Positions 45,331-57,021 of a stretch of DNA of 60,000 nucleotides are shown one piece after another; position 1 is the first letter of the stretch; the number at the start of each line of letters is the position of its first letter. A program made the translations under genes and the position numbers. Origin of the DNA: Takakia lepidozioides (taxonomy: Eukaryota; Streptophyta; Takakiopsida; Takakiales; Takakiaceae); NCBI GenBank assembly GCA_030704615.1, contig CM060734.1, forward strand, positions 45,588,042-45,648,041. The letters run 5' to 3'. The notes beneath the pieces are model-generated. The model was not told the DNA's origin and ran no database searches. It saw nothing but the letters and a program-made list of their open reading frames with translations.

Positions 45331-47370
45331 GTGAAGATGCTTTGTGCGGCAGGCAGTCTGACAGAGCCTCTACAGACTTTAAACCAAGGAGGCATTTTAG
45401 CAGATTCAGATACATATGTCTGTCTCTTGCTTAAGTGCATCAAGATGGAAGGTCTGGAAGCTGGAAAGCAGATGCACACTCACATTATCCAAAGTGGATT
45501 CGCGCCAAAAGTTTTTCTACTCGACACCCTTGTCAACATGTACCAGATGTCATCCTGAACATTGCCCTGTTGGACCTGTATGTCAAATGTGAATGCATCG
45601 AGGATGCAAAGGGAGCGTTCGACAGGATGACTGAACGAAATGTGGTGTCGTGGAATTCAATGATCGCAGGATATGCCCAGCATGGTTGTCATAGGGAGGT
45701 CCTGCAACTATTTGAAGGAATGTAAACGAACGGCTTGAAGCCGGACAGTATCACCTTTATATGTGGTCTCTCTGGAAGATGGTCAACTGAATGCAGCAGT
45801 TGCAGCAGCACAGTTGATGAAATAAGGCACCTCATCCATGGCCGCATCTTCTGAAAGAGGATCAAGAGAGGGAGTCCACAATACCTCTTCTGGCACTTCT
45901 GGGCATGTGAAGATACTTCGTGCGACAGGCAGACTGGCAGAGGCTCAAACCAAGGAAGCATTTCAGCAGATTCAGATACGTATGCTTATCTCTTGCTTAA
46001 GTGCATCAAGATGGGAGGTCTGGAAGCTGGAAAGCAGGTGCACACTCACATTATCCAAAGTGGATTCACGTCAATTTTTTTTCTACTCAACTCCCTTGTC
46101 AATATGTATGTTAAGTGTGGGAGCATCATGGATGCTCACCAAGTGTTCAACAGAATGCCTCAACGATGTTTGATCATGTGGAACATTATGTTGGCAGGAT
46201 TTACCAAGCACGGGTGTGGTAGGAATGCTTTGGAGACCTATGAGCAAATGCTGCCCGAAAGGGTGAAGCCCAACCACATCACATTTGTTTGTGTTTACAA
46301 TGCGTGTGCAAGCTGGGGAGCTCTGGAAAAGGGGAAAGAGGTCCATGTTGACATCGTCAAAGCTGGAATTGCACCAGATGTCATTCTGGAAACTGCTCTG
46401 TGGACATGTATGCCAAATGTAGGTGCATTAAGGATGCGAAGGGAGTTTTCAACACTGGCTGAACGAGATGTGGTGCCATTGGACGCGATGCTTGCAGGGT
46501 ATGCACAGCAAGAACGTGGTATGGAGGCTTTGGAGACTTATGAACAAATGATGGGAGAAGGGGTGAAGCCCGACCACATCACGTTTGGGTGCGTTTGCAA
46601 TGCGTGTGCAAGCCTGGCAGCTTTGGAAAGGGGCAAAGAGGTCATGGCAACATCTTCAGAGCTGGAATTGTACCAGATTTCATTCTGAACAATACCCTGG
46701 TGGACATGTTTGCAAAATGTGGGTGCATCTAGGACGCAATGGGAGTGTTCAACACTATGGCTGAACAAGATGTGGCGTTGTGCAAGCCTGGCAGCCCTAG
46801 AGAAGGGCAAAGAGGTATGGACAGCAGGGACGTGGGATGGAGGCTTTGGAGACCTATGATCAAATGATGTGTGACGGGGTGAAGCCCGACCACATCACGT
46901 TTGTGTACGTTTGCAATGCGTGTGCAAACCTGGCAGCCCTGGAAAAGGGCGAAGAGGTGCATGGCGACATCGTCAGAGATTGTACCAGATGTGATCATGA
47001 ACTCTGCCCTGGTGGACATGTATGCCAAATGTGGGTGCATGGAGGATGCAAAGGGAGTGTTCTACAATATGGCTAAATGAGATGTGGTGTCGTGGAATGC
47101 AATGATCGCATGATATGCACAACATGGTTGTCATAGGGAGGTCCTGCAACTATTTGAAGGAATGCAAAAGAGCGGTTTGAAGCAGTATGTGTTCTCTTTG
47201 CACGCAGCCTGCACACTGGCCTTCTGAATGAAGGTAGACGCTACTTCAATTCCCTGATTCAAGATCATGGTGTCACTCCGACAGTATAGCACTTTGGTTG
47301 CATGGTGGACCTTCTTGGATGTGCGGGACAACTGGATGAGGCAGTGGACCTGATTGCCAACGTCAGTCCG
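45331..47370 (+). pseudogene. PPR pseudogene cluster, plus strand
   Basis: At least three overlapping partial PPR gene pieces are joined. Words such as YVCLLLKCIKMEGLEAGKQM, THIIQSGF, VKPNHITFVCVYNACASW and EDAKGAFDRMTERNVVSWNS recur at 45.4, 46.0, 46.3, 46.6 and 46.9 kb. They end in an E-like MVDLLGCAGQLDEAVDLIAN (47302). Frames change repeatedly, and one segment jumps directly from one repeat copy to another (about 46.8 kb). There is no DYW domain. It appears to be a set of decayed tandem or nested duplicates. Confidence 0.78.
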
Positions 47371-47460
47371 CTGCTGGCCAGTCCGCTGCCCAGCAATCTG
47401 CCAGTCCGCCAGTCTGCCTGCCAGTTCGCTGGCCAGTCCCCTGCCATCCAGTCCGATGAC
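47345..47460 (+). repeat. GCCAGTCCGCT minisatellite
   Basis: About eight imperfect 10-15 bp units of GCCAGTCCGCTG/GCCAGTCTGCCT directly follow the last PPR/E-like block. Confidence 0.7.
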
Positions 47461-47880
47461 GGCGCAGGATCGCCACCGTCCATTCCCATAACCCATCCGA
47501 GCCCTCCATTTTTAGGGCTGCGAAAATGGCAATGATCTTCCCACCAAATCCCGGCCGCTCTCTATTGACAGCTGTTTGTTGTCCGATGTTGCGGTAGGCG
47601 TTTCCATGCACGCGACTATTCCTCTTTTGCGCGCGATGTTCATGATGATGATGAAGCGTGTGCTTGAACATGAGAGGACTGTCTGGGCACTACAGCCACC
47701 ATCGTGCATATGCTTCCACTATTTTTGCCTTCTTGTTGTGCTTTCGGGAACCTTCGTTTTATGGTTTGGTTCTATGTCATAAATATGGAAAATGCGGACA
47801 TCTGTCGTCGATAACGTCCTCTGCTTGTGATCCGTCATGATACGTTTAGCCCCTTCGTACTGCATCCCTCATGAGAGCCT

Positions 47881-48843
47881 TCACAAGTTTAGTTCGTTAA
47901 AGGAACCCATGGGTAACATGGGCGCGAAAATGGTGGAAGCGTATGCACATGGGGGCGTGTATTGCAGATTTTGTATCGGACGATAGGACTGTTTATGCGA
48001 CCAAATATAGCGGCTTGCATCACATTTGACAATGTTGCCATGGACCTCTTTGCCCTTTTCCAGAGCTGATAGGCTTGCACACGCATTGCAAATGTACACA
48101 AACGTGATGTGGTTGGGCTTCACCCCTTCCCCCATCATTTGATCATAGGTCTCCAAAGCCTCCATACCACGTCCCTGCTGTGCATACCCTGCAAGTATCG
48201 CACTCCACGACACCACATCTCATTCAGCCATGGAAACTCCCTTCGCATCCTTAATGCACCCACATTTGGCATACATGTCCACCAGGGTAGTGTTCAGAAT
48301 GACATCTGGTACAATTCCAGCTTTGACAATGTCACCATGGACCTCTTTCCCCTTTCCCAGAGCTCCCAGGCTTGCACACGCATTGCATCCTGCCTACATT
48401 ATATTCCACGTGACCAAAGATCGTTGAGGCATTCTGTTGAACACTTGGTGAGCATCAATGATGCTCCCGCACATAACATACATGTTGACAAGGGTGTTGA
48501 GTAGAAAAACATTTGACGTGAATCCACTTTGGATGATGTGAGTATACACCTGTTTTCCAACTTCCAGACCTTCCATCTTGATGCACTTAAGCAAGAGACA
48601 GACATACATATCTGAATCTGGTGAAATGCCTTGTGTTGTGGTTAGGCTTCATGCCTTCCCCCATCATTTGCTCATAGGTCTCCAAAGCCTCCATCTCGTG
48701 CCCCTATTGTGCATACCCTGCAAGTATCACGTTCCACGACACCACATCTCGTTCAGCCATAGAGTTGAACACTGATCCCTTGGCATCCTTGATGCACCCA
48801 CATTTGGCATACGTGTCCACCAGGGCAGGGGCAATGTTCAGAA
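47881..48843 (-). pseudogene. PPR pseudogene pieces, minus strand
   Basis: Minus-strand PPR words (MVSWSAILAGYAQQGRGMEA, VKPNHITFVYICNACASLSA, YVCLLLKCIKMEGLEVGKQV) mirror the plus-strand cluster at 45.3-47.3 kb. Pieces are joined out of normal repeat order, with internal stops. They are fused at 48.84 kb to OSB copy C at the same junction sequence as copy A. Confidence 0.78.
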
Positions 48844-49135
48844 TGACATTTGGTAATCTGATAGGCATTCACCTTTTGGCCTCGGTTGTCCCACCATTGT
48901 CTGGGGTCAGAAAAATATTCATTCAACAGCTTCTCCTCGTATCTGTTACCTGTTTTTGGATACTTTCATGTTGTCACATTGGCAGTATCATGTCAAAGTC
49001 ATTCCAAACTATCCTAGATTCACTCAACCAGCTAATTTGCAGAATTCAACATGAAAATTTAGGGCCGATTCTGATAGGAGGGGAAAACAGGGTGAAATGT
49101 GTTGAAGAAGGTGCCTTCATCAGCAGTGCCTGATT
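48844..49135 (-). pseudogene. OSB exon fragment, copy C
   Basis: The minus strand encodes YEEKLLNEYFSDPRQWWDNR and GQKVNAYQ, the best preserved OSB motif in the window, with ~200 bp of upstream intron-like sequence shared with copies A and B. It passes into PPR sequence where an intact OSB would continue to its PDFKHK motif. Confidence 0.75.
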
Positions 49136-49499
49136 TTATCAATTGTGCATTAGTACAGATTAACGTTTTTATGACTATGGATATCACTGCATTTGCAGTG
49201 ACAAGTGCTTTTACGACTACCTCACTCTATAGTGACAAACACGAAGTCAGTTCTACCATGACTACGGAGTGATAAGTGCGAAGTCATGGTCGTCACTGAG
49301 GACGTGGCATGGGATAGTGATGCAGGGTTTGGTGATGTAGTCATAACAGAAATAACTAGTCCCCCAAAAATTTGATTGGTCGTAGGGCTCAAGGTTCACA
49401 TAAGCATTTTGGTTGGTTCAACTTTGGACGGGGGGGAGGGACGGACGGAGAAGGGGAGGGGGGGGGGGGGGGGTGTGTCTGCATACCAATCAAAAGGGG
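49136..49499. other. Non-coding stretch with a 16-G run
   Basis: No gene is seen. A G-rich tract culminates in 16 consecutive G at 49458-49473, a possible G-quadruplex or sequencing problem site. Confidence 0.55.
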
Positions 49500-49812
49500 C
49501 AGAAAAGGGGGTTCAAATCCCCCTCACTTCTTGGGCATAGATAGGGGTATGCCTATGACTGTTATACTTTTGCATTGTTCCTCATGTTTTCTGCATAGTA
49601 TATACTTCCAATTATCAAAAGAAACACGTATGCGTGGGGATTACCCGCCCCTTTTTGTGCCAATTGAACGTAGTTCTCAGAATTCGCCGCTAGTAGTGCG
49701 GAGCAACGCGATGCCCTAGTTCTAGTGACGACCGAAGGTCAGAAGCTAGTTTAGCGTAGAGCTAGTGCCACATCATCATCGCCATGTCATCGTAGACAGG
49801 TCATTGTCGTCG
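49500..49812 (-). repeat. Dispersed repeat R1, copy 4
   Basis: This is the longest copy. A T-arm-like GGGGGTTCAAATCCCCC (about 49509) lies about 160 bp before the body TTGAACGTAGTTCTCAGAAT, then TCGCCGCTAGTAGTGCGGAG and TCTAGTGACGACCGAAGGTC. It ends in CATCATCGCCATGTCATCG units. Confidence 0.65.
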
Positions 49813-50383
49813 TCAATTTCTTTGAAACATGCCCCAAATGCCCAAAAATAACTGGCAGCGCGGGGAAGTGACGATAATGGCTTGAGTGCTGACGGGTGTC
49901 ACTCACGGATCTCGGGTTTTTACAGATAACAAGGCAGTAAAGGGGTTGTGGTGAGGGCTGGAGTTGGCTGCTTGTAGGGCGTCGGGGCTGCGAGTTGGGG
50001 GACGAGCCGATCAAGGCCGGCTCACCGGCGTGGGGCCCACACTGTTGCACAGCGGCCGCTTAGCGCTGCTACCGCTGTCGCTACTGCCAACACCTCCACT
50101 AAGTTGGCGGCGCTGCAGGCCTTGCCGAGGTCTGGCGGCGACGCTGCTCATCGTACTTCTCGTGTCCACGCTCGTCACACTCAAAAAGCCCCGTTGTTCA
50201 CCGAGGACAACTTCTTGAGAGAGAGAGAGGGAACAAGGCGACAGCGTACTTAGCGTGGAGAGGGGAAGAGGAGGAGGAGGAGAGAGAGACGGCAACAGCA
50301 GGGGCGGTGCTGGGGGTGCCTGGCATATCTTTTGGGAAGGCCTCCTAGTTGTGACTTGTGACAGAGATCAGCAGGGGAGCACT

Positions 50384-52528
50384 ATGCAAACGTTATCTGT
50401 CACCAACTCTACAGCTGGAGGAACTGTCTCCTCCATGCCAGTTACAGATGTGCCCAGTTATGCGTACTCAGCGGCTTGCAGAGCGTTACCCCAACAACCC
50501 TCCGTTGTGAAAATTTTGAAGCATCAGTCCCGAAAAGGTCGTGATGATTGGGGATTTCAAGAAGAAGAGATCCCCGTTATAGATTTGGCAGAGCTGAGAA
50601 GCAAGGGCGGCTCCAAATCGAAGGAGATGTCGCGGGAGATAGCTGAGGCTTGCAAGGAATGGGGCTTCTTTCAGATTATCAACCACGGGTTTCCCCTTGA
50701 GCTCTTGCAGAGTGTACAAAGACAAGCCACCTGCCTGTTTTCTCTTCCACTAGAGCGGAAGCTGGAGATTTCTCGGGTACCGGGATCAGTACAGGGTTAC
50801 CAATTCAGAAGCAATTCTGGCCCGTCAGAAGTTTTTCAAGTCAATGGATCAGATCATTCAGAAGTTGCTCATTACGCCAGCAAATTGTGGCCTGATGCTG
50901 GCCATAAGTTCTGGCAAGGCCTTACACTAAATTGACTCTCTTTCTTTACATGCTGCTGTTGAAGATGTGCATGAAAAGTATGCATGAAACATACATACAA
51001 CCACGAGGGAGCTGACCGGAACTTCTGTTGGGGCTGTTTCCTTGTGGTTCTTATATCATGTGAAAGATTGTGCACATTGGTTACTCTGTTGGTGTAGGTT
51101 GTGTATTGAAGGAGCTTTACAAGCTGGTCAATAGGTGTGGGAAAGGGTCACAGACAACTGAGGGAAAACTGTGATATATCAGGCAGAGGAAGTCAGAACG
51201 TAAGGGCCTGGTATCTTCTACCAAGCACGCCTTACTCATAAAACAGTGCCCAACTTGAGAAAGGGTTGGACTAAGAGAGTAAAGAGGCAGGAGGCAATAA
51301 GACAAGGAAATTGCACAAGGGAAAGGTAGAGTATGGTACCTGATTTTCTTGTCTTTCAACTCACTCTGTACCATGATATTGAAACAGTGCCGTTCTAAAG
51401 GAGTATGATATGATGTCGCGGAATCTTGCAATGGAGATAATAGACCTGATGATTGAGGGGTTAGGAGTGAATCCAACACACTTTGAAGCTTATAAAAGAG
51501 ACTCTGAAGGAAGCCTACGCATGAATTTTTATCATGCATCCAGTGAGCCTGAGCAAGTTCTTGGACTACCTGCGCACAAGGATGGAAACTTCTTGACAAT
51601 TCTACATCAGCCTGACGTTGCGGGTCTCGAAGTGCAGAAAGAAGACAAATGGGTTGCTGTAACTCCTCGACATGATGCATTGTGCATCAACGTCGGTGAC
51701 ATGTTGCAGGTATTCTTCACATGATTATTCTATGCTATGGGGTCTCTCTCTCACAATAAAGTAGTTGAAATTGTGAACAGTAGTATCATAGATCACTTGG
51801 CTGGTGCTGAAGAATACACCACTAGACACAAAGAAAGAAACTTGAGTGAGATTTTTTGACCCTCTTAAGAAGTTCTCTACATTTGCTAGGCATTAGTACT
51901 CTCATTCAAGGAGAGTTTTCTCTCAACATCATATGTCGTTTGTGTGTAACTGATTTTTGTGTAGGAGGCCAGTTCTCACTTACTACTACAGAAGCAGCGT
52001 ATAACTGCAATCCAACTCGTAATCACCTACCCAACCCATGTATCTCTGATAATCTACTTCTTCAACAATGAGCACCGCTGTGCCCATCAAACTCATCCCT
52101 TGACCAAGTCTCCAGTTGGGAAGTAAAAATTCCCTCCCTAATTTTGTTGGTCTTTTTTGTTGTTTGGTTTGTCCTTTGGGTTGTGCTGACGAAAAGTTTC
52201 ATTAGAGACACGTAGAGAAGTGAATTTGGTGCTACTGGTTATTATTGATCATGGTTTTATTGTGATTTTTAAATTTCTGTAGGTCCTCACCAATGGCTAC
52301 TTCAAGAGCATCCTGCATCGAGCAGTTGTAAACAAGAGTAGTCCCCGGCTCACATTTGGGTATTTTCTCAAACCTCCTCCACTTGTAACAATTGTCCCGG
52401 CTCCTGAGCTTGTGAACTCGCACAATTCATCGCTGTACAGACCATTTACTTGGCGTGAATTTACAGAGGCCGCGATGGCCCAAAAAATCTGGCCAAGTTA
52501 CCTTGATCTTTTCAAGGTAACTGATTAG
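50384..52528 (+). CDS. 2-oxoglutarate/Fe(II) dioxygenase (DOXC, GA-oxidase-like)
   Basis: Three coding blocks follow the plant DOXC plan. Exon 1 (50384 to about 50928) has the DIOX_N region (IPVIDLAELRSKGG, ACKEWGFFQIINHGFPLELL). Exon 2 (51401-51709) has HKDGNF, the first two iron ligands (HxD). Exon 3 (52283-52528) has SILHRAVVN with the distal His and RLTFGYF as the 2-oxoglutarate site, then a short tail and TAG. Exons 2 and 3 join cleanly in phase 0. Exon 1 should join exon 2 as FWQGLT|EYDMM, but the base pair after CTTACA is CT, so no GT donor is present. The usual RxS motif is RxT. The start at 50384 avoids a low-complexity extension. It resembles gibberellin oxidases, but substrate cannot be assigned. 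It could be a recent pseudogene if the donor loss is real. Confidence 0.78.
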
Positions 52529-54182
52529 CTTTGGCAGTTTGTAATCAAGATACATTTAAGTTCCTTTCAAACCAAGGAATCATTATGTCTGAAGTTGTGT
52601 TTAGGCCTCGCTTGTGACTAATTCTCTGGTCATTGGATACTCGCAATGCGATGCCATGACCTTTGTCTATGCTAGAACGAGCTAATTATATATATTCGCT
52701 TACTTTGCAAAATTTCAAGAAAAAACATACTAGATTATACCCAGAGTTTTCATTTGAATGTATTATATGGACTGAGTGCTGAGCTACTGATTCATAATAG
52801 TAAAATGACACCTGTAAATCTTTGATTTTGTAACCGAGGGGTACTATGCCCGTTTGTTGTGACTTGCATGGGATAGCATTCAAAGCCAGATCTGTCATTC
52901 TTCCGAAAATTCCAGAGAGCCTGCATGGCACTGGTCCTTGTATCCATTTTGCTGTCTAAGGCAGAGGGTTGTATATGTGAGAATCTCTCTGTTCTTCGTG
53001 TGTTTAACTCTTGTTGGCATAAGCGATTAGGAGGAGTAACCAAGTATGATCAAGCTGTCATAGCAAGTGAGATGAAACAGTGTGAGTTCCATTTTCTGAG
53101 AAAATAGGGGTAATTCTCTGCCTGCATGCCTTGTTTACTGCGACTCTCAGTCCACACAAATATTTCACAGTTCAATCTGTAGATGTTAGACTATGCAAAC
53201 AAGCAATTGAGTTGGTCATGCTTAATTCCAAGTTGCTGGCAGGTATGAACTGGACAGTTTCCTTTTCCAATGGAAGAATGCTGCATACTCCTTCAAACAT
53301 AGTCACTGTGCTTTGTGTAAACCCCTCATGTTGCACTTCACAATGCAGAACTGGTTGATTTCAAATGCTTGACATAGTCCCTTCGGTTTCCAGAAGCAAG
53401 TTGGCTGGGGGGCACAGGAAGATCAAAGGTAACCCCTGAAATCAGAAAGAGCTCCGGTTCCATTCAGCAAGCTAACTGAAGGGATGTGAAAAGCCTACAA
53501 CCTTCCCGGCACATGCCTGAGGGAAAGAAATGTTGTAATATGGCATCAAACCTATGCAGGGAAGAGGAAGTAACTATCTGGAGTAACTACAATGAGATGC
53601 TTGCCCAAGCGCAGCACAGATGCAGAAAGGCACCCAGAAAATGGTTCTGAACTTTCTCAGGAAAGCAGCATGTTCCAACAGTCCCACACTACCACACCAT
53701 CCTCACACCAAATTTCAGACTGAATGTAAGTGAAGCCCTAAAATCTGAGGGAGGCCTTTGCCGGCCGCTATCACGTTGCGTGGACGAGCAAGCGCGGCGT
53801 GCACGGATTCAACGCCTGTGTTTGCAGTGATCTTCTGTTGGCATTAAATGCCGCCGATTGTTGGCCAGGCCACAAGTCTTGGCTCAGAATTCTCAAATCA
53901 TTAGCGAATGCGGCCAGTCGTTTGTCGGATTGTGATTGCAGTGGGATTCTGAGGACGAAGATAACAATTTCCTTAAGTCCACTCTGTAATGACAGACACG
54001 GACCTGTAAGTTCCGGGATCTTTCCACTGGGCAGTGGAGAACTGTTCCTGTAGACTATGCATAATGCTACAGAAGAATGAGCATGTGTGCATTTCATCAG
54101 TGAGAGCTTCTGCAAGGAGCGGTGCTAACTTATCACATGCTTGGCGGGACAGTCTGAGGGTAGGTGGGCGCAAAATCCAGAG
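52529..54182. other. Non-coding stretch
   Basis: Short frames occur on both strands but none has a recognisable motif or splice context. The first part is the likely 3' UTR of the dioxygenase gene. Confidence 0.5.
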
Positions 54183-54222
54183 AGGGAGGGAGGGAGGGAG
54201 GGAGGGAGGGAGGGAGGGAGGG
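54183..54222 (+). repeat. (GGGA)n microsatellite
   Basis: Ten consecutive GGGA units. On the opposite strand it produces an artificial Pro/Ser-rich open frame. Confidence 0.92.
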
Positions 54223-54669
54223 GTTTCAGTGTATGAGGTGGTTATGACGTTGTAACCAAGATGCGGGAAGTTGAGTAGTCGGATTTCGGACGCTGCTGAG
54301 AGGGTAGATGAAGTCGGAGGGTGCACCAGAGATTTGAGCGGTGGCTTTGGAAGACGTCTTGGGCAGAGATGGAGAGGAGGAACCAAAGTCCGGGATGGGG
54401 CTAGGTTGTTCTTAGAGATGCAAGAAGGGATTCAAGGTTTCCAGGAGGACTTCAACATTGGAGAAAGGGATGTGTAATGGTCTTGTCGAGAGTACTGGTA
54501 AGATTAAGGGTTATGTGGAGGAGCGACTGATGGATTCAGAGGCCTGAGTGTGGAATCAACCGCAGGTCCTGTCAGTAGACTGGTCGACAAAGTTTGGTGT
54601 AAGTATCTGGGATATTGAAGATATTAAGGAGAGCTGCAATTGTTTTGGTTGGGAGTGACTCAAAGTAAG

Positions 54670-55827
54670 ATGGGTGCTCCAGAGGAACAAGTGATGGGAT
54701 TGGAACAGGTCCCGGGGAAGATGGGCACCTTGGAGGAGCAAGGGACGGGTTTGAAACAAGTCTCCAAAGACTTTGTGGCAGAGCTGGATGCGCTGGGTGC
54801 TACCCATTTGCTTCAACATGAGCAGGAATCGGAATCCGAGAACGGGAGACGAAAAAACGTTGAGTACAAACAAAAGATGTCTGAGCAGGAAGATGAGGTA
54901 GAGGAATTCCGAATGAGGGTGCAGTCGCTTGAGGGGGAACTTCAGAAAAAAGTGAAAGCTCTCTCTGCCGCAGAAATGGCACTTGGGGCTGAAAAGAGGC
55001 TTCATGAACAAGAGAAGGATGAGAGGGGCAGGATTATTACCAGTAATGGAAACGGCGCTATACACCTTTCAAGGTCACTGTCCAGGTCCAACAGTTTTGT
55101 GGGCCCGATGTCCCCCAGATCGAACAATCGAGAGGCACCGGAGATAGTTGAGCTGCGAGAAAAGGCCAAATTTCTGGAGGCTGCTTTGAAAGCCAAATCT
55201 ATGGAAAAGGAGTCGATGAAACGAGTTTTTCACGAAAGGGAAACGGATCTTCTTGACAAGATTGAGTGTCTAGAGCTAGCCAATGAGCAGCTTTTAGAGG
55301 GCGGAGCGGATTCTGGTCTCGAGCAGTTACAGATGGAGCTGACACGATTGCAAAAACAAAACACTTTGCTAGCGCAAAGAGAGCGCGAGCTCCAGTTTCA
55401 ACTGAGCACCAAGGACATGCTCCAGAAAGAAGTGCAACATCTACAGGAGCTAAACGAGCAGCTGCTTGACAACAGGCTGCAAACGGACACAGAGGTTCCA
55501 GGGGGACAGCTGGCGGAGAAAATTGTTTCCCTTGAGACAGAATTGGCTGAGGCTCTGGAGGTCAACAACATGTATAAAATGCAGCTTCATACTGCATTTG
55601 CTGATCAGCAGTATGTACTAGCTGCAGCATTGAGGAACTTTGGCGATGTGGAACAAGTGATTACTGAGCTCCAACAACTGCGACAGCTAACCAAGACCCA
55701 AGAGACTGAGCTGCAGGATATGCGGGACAGATTCTTCGTCATGAGTATTCGCCTTGCCGAATCTGAAGCCCAGCGAGAGGAGCTCATGATGAAGCTCAAG
55801 AGGTTCCATAACTCAGCTAGACCCTGA
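54670..55827 (+). CDS. Coiled-coil protein of unknown function
   Basis: A single 386-codon frame from the first ATG is hydrophilic and strongly heptad-like. The N-terminus has two related MG-LEEQ-GL-QV units. Then come an acidic coil, a Ser-rich linker (SRSLSRSNSFVGPMSPRSNN, about residues 138-157) and long coils from about residue 160 to the end. Near the C-terminus, ELQDMRDRFFVMSIRLAESE followed by AQREELMMKLK resembles the closing segment of plant NT-C2/myosin-heavy-chain-like proteins; this is a weak likeness only. No motor or membrane segment is seen. The codon pattern looks coding and the frame is unbroken. It may be the last exon of a larger gene, as upstream frames near 54.3 kb look compatible but unproven. 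Confidence 0.6.
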   Translation: MGAPEEQVMGLEQVPGKMGTLEEQGTGLKQVSKDFVAELDALGATHLLQHEQESESENGRRKNVEYKQKMSEQEDEVEEFRMRVQSLEGELQKKVKALSAAEMALGAEKRLHEQEKDERGRIITSNGNGAIHLSRSLSRSNSFVGPMSPRSNNREAPEIVELREKAKFLEAALKAKSMEKESMKRVFHERETDLLDKIECLELANEQLLEGGADSGLEQLQMELTRLQKQNTLLAQRERELQFQLSTKDMLQKEVQHLQELNEQLLDNRLQTDTEVPGGQLAEKIVSLETELAEALEVNNMYKMQLHTAFADQQYVLAAALRNFGDVEQVITELQQLRQLTKTQETELQDMRDRFFVMSIRLAESEAQREELMMKLKRFHNSARP

Positions 55828-57021
55828 TTGCCATTCTTGTAATCATATGTTGAAAATACTGATTAAGGCCCATGGAAACTTCAGAGTTTGTCTAAGTGAA
55901 GGAAGTTGGCTGTCTGTCAGGTTAGGAGATAGGATGTAGGAACCTGTGGAGTCATGAGGCTGGCAATCAATGCCCTTGTGGTTGAGTTTGGCCCGGTTGT
56001 GTTGTGTTTTCACTATTTGGTATATTATGAGCCGCAAAGTGGCCTTATTAGTATAAATGGTGTACTTTTCCTGGTCCCTTGCCCGAGGCAAACATGGTTA
56101 CAATTGGATAGCCAGCCCCAGGGTTTGAGACGCACGAGGTTATCCCATTGGTCATGTGTTATGTACAACAAGATAATTTAAGGAGATCCTCCCATTCTCT
56201 GTCAAGGTGTTTGCACCTCTCTGTTTTTTTTGTAAACTTTTGTTCACATTTACCAGCAAGGTACCACTCCTAAATGGATTCAGCCCACTTGATAGTGTGG
56301 ATTCAGATTGCAACCACGAATAGGAGTGCCCACAGAAGCATAACAGCAAAGAAGTAGGCCTGACTGTGCTCACGTGCTAGGACAACCACTCACATTCAAT
56401 ACTAGAACCTTGGTAGAGTCTTTTGTCAGTCACATGTGGCATTCACACCTTAAAAGATTGCAGCTCCTCCTGCCCTGTTTGTCTCTAGTAGAAAGGGTAT
56501 GGCAAGCAAAGTATGATATGGACATTCTCATCTCCTTGCCCAAATTCCAAGTACTGGTGGCAAACAATGTCTTTGGGAGTCCCTAGAACAACAGGTACAT
56601 TGTCACATTTGAAACAGCGGTGCTTGATGACATTGGTAAGATTCGGTTATCATTCTGACTACATGAATCAGAATTATGTTAATCAGTTCAAAACTATGTG
56701 TCAACTGAGAACAGAGGTTCAAAACTAAGAAGAAATTTGAAATACTCCTCTTCTCCAATTCAGTCCAGCTATGGACTAAGGGCAACATGAGTCGACACTA
56801 TAGGCATTTTGATTTCTATCTACTCCCTTGGGAAATCAAAATCCTTTGCAAAGTGTCATGGGCTCAAAGGGTGTAGGCCCTTTGAGGTAACTCTTGTTAT
56901 AGTTCTCTTAAACTGAGTAAGTCAACATCCTCATTGGATGTGGCAGTCTCTACTCTTTTCCAGGCAACTTTAAGGTGAGGTATGGGGCTCAAAGGGTCCT
57001 GCTGACAATATATACATGTTT
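55828..57021. other. Intergenic stretch
   Basis: No gene or repeat family is recognised. It contains the 3' ends of two convergent genes, the coiled-coil gene (plus) and the alcohol dehydrogenase (minus). Confidence 0.5.

Noticed and set aside
49500-49530. Functional tRNA at the GGGGGTTCAAATCCCCC word
   Set aside because: Only a T-arm is present; no D-arm, anticodon stem or pairing acceptor lies at tRNA distance.
53973-54386. Pro/Ser-rich minus-strand frame of 137 codons
   Set aside because: It is driven by the (GGGA)n microsatellite read on the opposite strand.
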